In this document: one piece after another, positions 24,227-27,139 of the stretch
Position numbering within the stretch: position 1 is the first letter of the stretch
How the letters are laid out: every line of letters starts with the position of its first letter
Source: UBA1413 sp964567485
GTDB taxonomy: Bacteria > Bacteroidota > Bacteroidia > Bacteroidales > Prolixibacteraceae
Length of the DNA: 27,139 nucleotides
Assembly: GCA_964567485.1 (NCBI GenBank)
Contig: CAZMMX010000043.1
Coordinates: 1-27,139 of the forward strand
Direction of reading: 5' to 3'
The notes under the pieces: model-generated
What the model saw: only the letters and a program-made list of their open reading frames with translations
The model's database searches: none
Told to the model about the DNA's origin: nothing
Program-made: the position numbers and the translations under genes

Positions 24227-26725
24227 ATGAGGAGATTCGGGATTGAGTTTCAAGTCGCCCTGTTTGTGGTGATTATCGCGACGGCCGTGATCACCGCAGG
24301 GATTCTGACGTACCGGAGTATGTCGGGGATTGTCTCTTCCATTCACCAGGAAGCCAAGCCCGACAACAGGCTTTTCATCATAAAGGACCTTAACAACGAT
24401 CTCTCTTCCCTGGAAAATACCGTAAGGCTGTACATCCTGTCAGACGAGGAAGAGGAGCTCTATATACTGGACACCCTTCTTTTTCAGATCACCCAGAAGC
24501 TGGAGCTTATCAGGACTTTACCCTTTGTAGGGAGTGATGATAGGATCATGACCGATTCCATCGGGATTTTAGCCCTCGAAAAACGGGCTCTGTGGCAGGA
24601 GATCCTTTTTCTTCATCAAACCAACATGAAAACGGGGCCCACATTTACCGACATCTATTCAAAGCTGGAACAGCAGAGTGTTGACACCTTAACCACTGTC
24701 CGTAAAAAAAAGGGATTGATCCGGAGAATCCTTTCCAGGGAAAAGACCACCATCGATACCGCCTATGTGGCCCGTTCACTCGACAGGAAGGCAATAAAGG
24801 AAGAGGTTCAGAGCCTGGAAAGTGAAATAGAGAAAAAAGGGGATAGTGAGAGAAACATAATGGTCCTGGAGTCTCAAATGATCGAAAAGAATATTCTGAT
24901 AACTACCAGGTTAAATGCCCTGATAGCCAAAGCCGAAAGAAGAAAAGGCGAAGAGTGGATGGCGAAGAGCCTCGAGGTGGACCGACTGGCAAGAATGACG
25001 TACAAACAGTTGGCCGCCTGGTCGGCCACTGCGGTACTCCTGTTGCTGGCCGCATTGTTTGTTCTCGTCAATTATCTGAAGAAATCGAGGGCTTCCCAGA
25101 AGGCATTACGCGATGCCAGGGAGAAAGCCGAGAATTTGGCCCATGCCAAGGAGCAATTTGCCGCCAACGTGAGTCATGAATTGCGGACCCCCGTCAATGC
25201 CATTGCCGGTCTGACGGAACTGGCCCTTCAAAGAAAAATGGACCCGGAAACCAAAGAGTTGGTCACCGTCATTTCCAAATCTTCACAACACCTGAAGACC
25301 ATCATCAATGACACGCTTGATTTTTCCAAGATAGAGGCTAAAAAAATCGTTCTGGAGTCGGTAGACTTTTCACCTGTGGACATCTGCAACGAAGTTCTCT
25401 CTATCGAGAACTATGAAGCCGGGGAAAAGGGCATAGGCCTTCACTTCCACCAGGAAGGGGTAATCCCCGAAGCACTCCTGGGAGATCCGGTAAGATTAAA
25501 ACAGATCCTGCTGAACCTGGTGGGGAATGCCTTGAAATTCACCGACGAAGGAGCAGTAAGCCTGCATCTCAGTGCCAATGAGGCTGGCAAAAACACGGTA
25601 AGGCTGGGTGTGGTGGTCGAAGACAGCGGGATCGGCATGTCAGAGCGAGATCTCAAGGCTGTTTTTGAAGAGTTCGTTCAGGCGGAAAATAGTTCCGGCA
25701 AAAAGCAACCCGGAACCGGGCTGGGGCTCACCATTGTCAAAAAACTGGTGGAACTGCAAGGCGGGGAGATAAGTATCAAGAGTGAACCGGGGAAGGGAAC
25801 CCGTGTCATTTTCTACCTTCCCTACAGAAAAGGAGATCCGCAAAACATCAGGAGAGACGAACCCGACGCGGCGCTGATCCCCGCCGCGTTGCAGCAACTC
25901 TCCATCCTGATTGCCGACGATGATGAATACAACACCTTCCTGCTCCGAAACATTTTCAGAAAATGGGGGATCTCCTTCGCTGAAGCCAAAAACGGCAGGG
26001 AAGCCGTGGAAGCTGCGGCCAATCATTTTTTTGATGTTATCCTTATGGATGTCCATATGCCTGAGATGAAGGGTCCCCAGGCAGCAAAAATCATTAAATC
26101 TAAACTTCCGCAGGTTAGAATTATCGCCGTCACGGCGACCAACGACCCCGGGGACCGGGAGGAGTGCCTGCAGGCAGGAATGAGCCAGGTGCTCATCAAA
26201 CCCTTCTCCGGGAAAGAACTTCTCAACAGCCTGAAGCAGGCCATCGCCGCAGAACAGGCAAACGCACCAGGGAAAGCCATTCCGCAGGAAAAGGCAGCCT
26301 CACAGGACTCACAGGAACAGGCCGTTGCATCAGAACAAACCGTCTCACAGCTCCAGGCAGAAACAACAGCCCTGCAACCGCCCGCCAATATCAGGGAGCT
26401 GGAATACCTGACCAACGGGGATCACCATTTTCTCAGGGAGATGATTTTGCTTTTCATCTCTTCGACCAGCAGGGCCATGGATGAGATTCAGAATGCCATT
26501 AATAATAATGACCTGAAAGGCGTTTTTGAAAATGCCCATAAGATAGCAGCATCCTGTAAACAGATCCAGGCCCAAAGACTCTACGCATTGGTCAAACAAC
26601 TGGAAGAAGAAGCGCGTAAGGGAGAGCACATGGAAACGGTGATCCTCCTGTTCCGGGCGGTGCACTCAGAAATGGAAGAAGTCCATGCATACCTCAATAA
26701 AACCATGGAAGAAACGATACCTTAA
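24227..26725 (+). CDS. Hybrid sensor histidine kinase with receiver and HPt domains
   Basis: Membrane sensor of 832 residues that would run an internal His-Asp-His phosphorelay. Order: helix one (about 8-29); a helical extracytoplasmic sensor (30-260) with coiled-coil character and no recognised ligand fold; helix two (264-287); HisKA with NVSHELRTPVNAI, phospho-acceptor His317; HATPase with N-box LVGNALKF, DSGIGM and GTGLGLTIVKKLVELQGG; a receiver (about 555-675) with acidic triad DDD, acceptor Asp608 in VILMDVHMPEMKG and Lys in QVLIKPF; a Gln/Ala/Glu-rich linker (about 680-725); and an HPt domain with His771 in ENAHKIAASCKQI. All catalytic residues appear intact. A response regulator gene starts 18 bp downstream and is its likely partner. 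The signal is unknown. Confidence 0.95.
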   Translation: MRRFGIEFQVALFVVIIATAVITAGILTYRSMSGIVSSIHQEAKPDNRLFIIKDLNNDLSSLENTVRLYILSDEEEELYILDTLLFQITQKLELIRTLPFVGSDDRIMTDSIGILALEKRALWQEILFLHQTNMKTGPTFTDIYSKLEQQSVDTLTTVRKKKGLIRRILSREKTTIDTAYVARSLDRKAIKEEVQSLESEIEKKGDSERNIMVLESQMIEKNILITTRLNALIAKAERRKGEEWMAKSLEVDRLARMTYKQLAAWSATAVLLLLAALFVLVNYLKKSRASQKALRDAREKAENLAHAKEQFAANVSHELRTPVNAIAGLTELALQRKMDPETKELVTVISKSSQHLKTIINDTLDFSKIEAKKIVLESVDFSPVDICNEVLSIENYEAGEKGIGLHFHQEGVIPEALLGDPVRLKQILLNLVGNALKFTDEGAVSLHLSANEAGKNTVRLGVVVEDSGIGMSERDLKAVFEEFVQAENSSGKKQPGTGLGLTIVKKLVELQGGEISIKSEPGKGTRVIFYLPYRKGDPQNIRRDEPDAALIPAALQQLSILIADDDEYNTFLLRNIFRKWGISFAEAKNGREAVEAAANHFFDVILMDVHMPEMKGPQAAKIIKSKLPQVRIIAVTATNDPGDREECLQAGMSQVLIKPFSGKELLNSLKQAIAAEQANAPGKAIPQEKAASQDSQEQAVASEQTVSQLQAETTALQPPANIRELEYLTNGDHHFLREMILLFISSTSRAMDEIQNAINNNDLKGVFENAHKIAASCKQIQAQRLYALVKQLEEEARKGEHMETVILLFRAVHSEMEEVHAYLNKTMEETIP

Positions 26726-26743
26726 CTAAAACTCCCTTTGAAG

Positions 26744-27139
26744 ATGGAGGCAAGACCATTCAGAATATTTGTTGTGGAGGATAACGACTGGTACAACCGG
26801 TTGCTGGTGTATCATCTGTCGCTGAATCCCGACTACGAGATTGAATCTTACACAAATGGCAGGGAATGCCTGGAAAACCTGCACAAGAACCCGGACGTGA
26901 TCACCCTGGATTATCGTCTTCCCGACATGCTGGGCTTGGAAGTTCTCAAACGGATCAAATCGGAGAATGAAGAGATCCAGGTTGTGGCCATTTCAGAACA
27001 GGATGATATTGAGGTGGTGGTGGATCTGTTGAGATATGGCGCCTACGATTATATCGTCAAATCAAAGGACATCAGGGAGCGTTTGTTGAATACCATCCAG
27101 AATATCAGGAAGGGGGTTCATCTGAAACGTGAAATCGTG
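26744..27139 (+). CDS. Response regulator, N-terminal receiver domain (runs off the window)
   Basis: The first 132 residues form a complete receiver domain: acidic pocket at Glu12-Asp13 (IFVVEDND), phospho-acceptor Asp56 in VITLDYRLPD, switch Ser84 and conserved Lys106 (YDYIVKSKD). It starts MEARPFRIFVVEDN, 18 bp after the kinase stop codon. Receivers of this style, with DYRLPDMLGLEVLK and a trailing helix into a linker, often belong to NtrC-type sigma-54 activators in Bacteroidota, but the effector domain lies beyond the window, so that is a guess. It would receive phosphate from the kinase HPt domain. Confidence 0.88.
   Translation, partial: MEARPFRIFVVEDNDWYNRLLVYHLSLNPDYEIESYTNGRECLENLHKNPDVITLDYRLPDMLGLEVLKRIKSENEEIQVVAISEQDDIEVVVDLLRYGAYDYIVKSKDIRERLLNTIQNIRKGVHLKREIV

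Overview
The window reads as a piece of a Bacteroidota chromosome, most likely from an environmental genome assembly. Three things suggest this: an ECF sigma / FecR anti-sigma / SusC / SusD cassette, several promoter-like sequences matching the Bacteroidota -7 consensus TAnnTTTG, and two runs of exactly 100 N, which look like scaffold gaps of arbitrary length. No genus can be assigned. No rRNA, tRNA, CRISPR array, IS element or phage gene was seen.

Left part (about 125-7200, + strand): ECF sigma factor, FecR-type anti-sigma factor, an STN-domain SusC/RagA TonB-dependent porin and its SusD lipoprotein, closed by a clear intrinsic terminator at 7162-7196. This is a cell-surface signalling and uptake unit: substrate at SusCD is signalled through the STN domain to FecR, which releases the sigma factor. 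No glycosidase lies inside the unit, so its substrate is unknown.

Middle (7340-10689, +): two overlapping genes for a heme-containing membrane complex. Both proteins have a membrane part that looks like cytochrome bd subunit I (CydA). The second continues into a periplasmic mono-heme c domain, an unfamiliar domain with an LGMHC motif, and a multiheme tail cut by the first gap. This is the most interesting object in the window.

Then, on the - strand (14845-10682), a compact trio: HAD phosphatase, large TPR protein, ArsB/NhaD-superfamily membrane transporter. Upstream of it lies a GH20 beta-N-acetylhexosaminidase-like lipoprotein (16983 to the second gap).

Next (23877-17020, -) is a tripartite ABC efflux operon in the order TetR regulator, TolC-like outer-membrane channel, HlyD-like lipoprotein adaptor, two ABC ATPases and two ABC-2 permeases. 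It resembles E. coli YbhGFSR with the fused YbhF ATPase split into two genes. An AT-rich regulatory region with a near-consensus promoter and an inverted repeat precedes tetR.

At the right end (24227-27139, +) a hybrid histidine kinase with receiver and HPt domains is followed 18 bp later by the receiver domain of a response regulator that runs off the window. Long antisense open frames over these genes are judged to be shadows.
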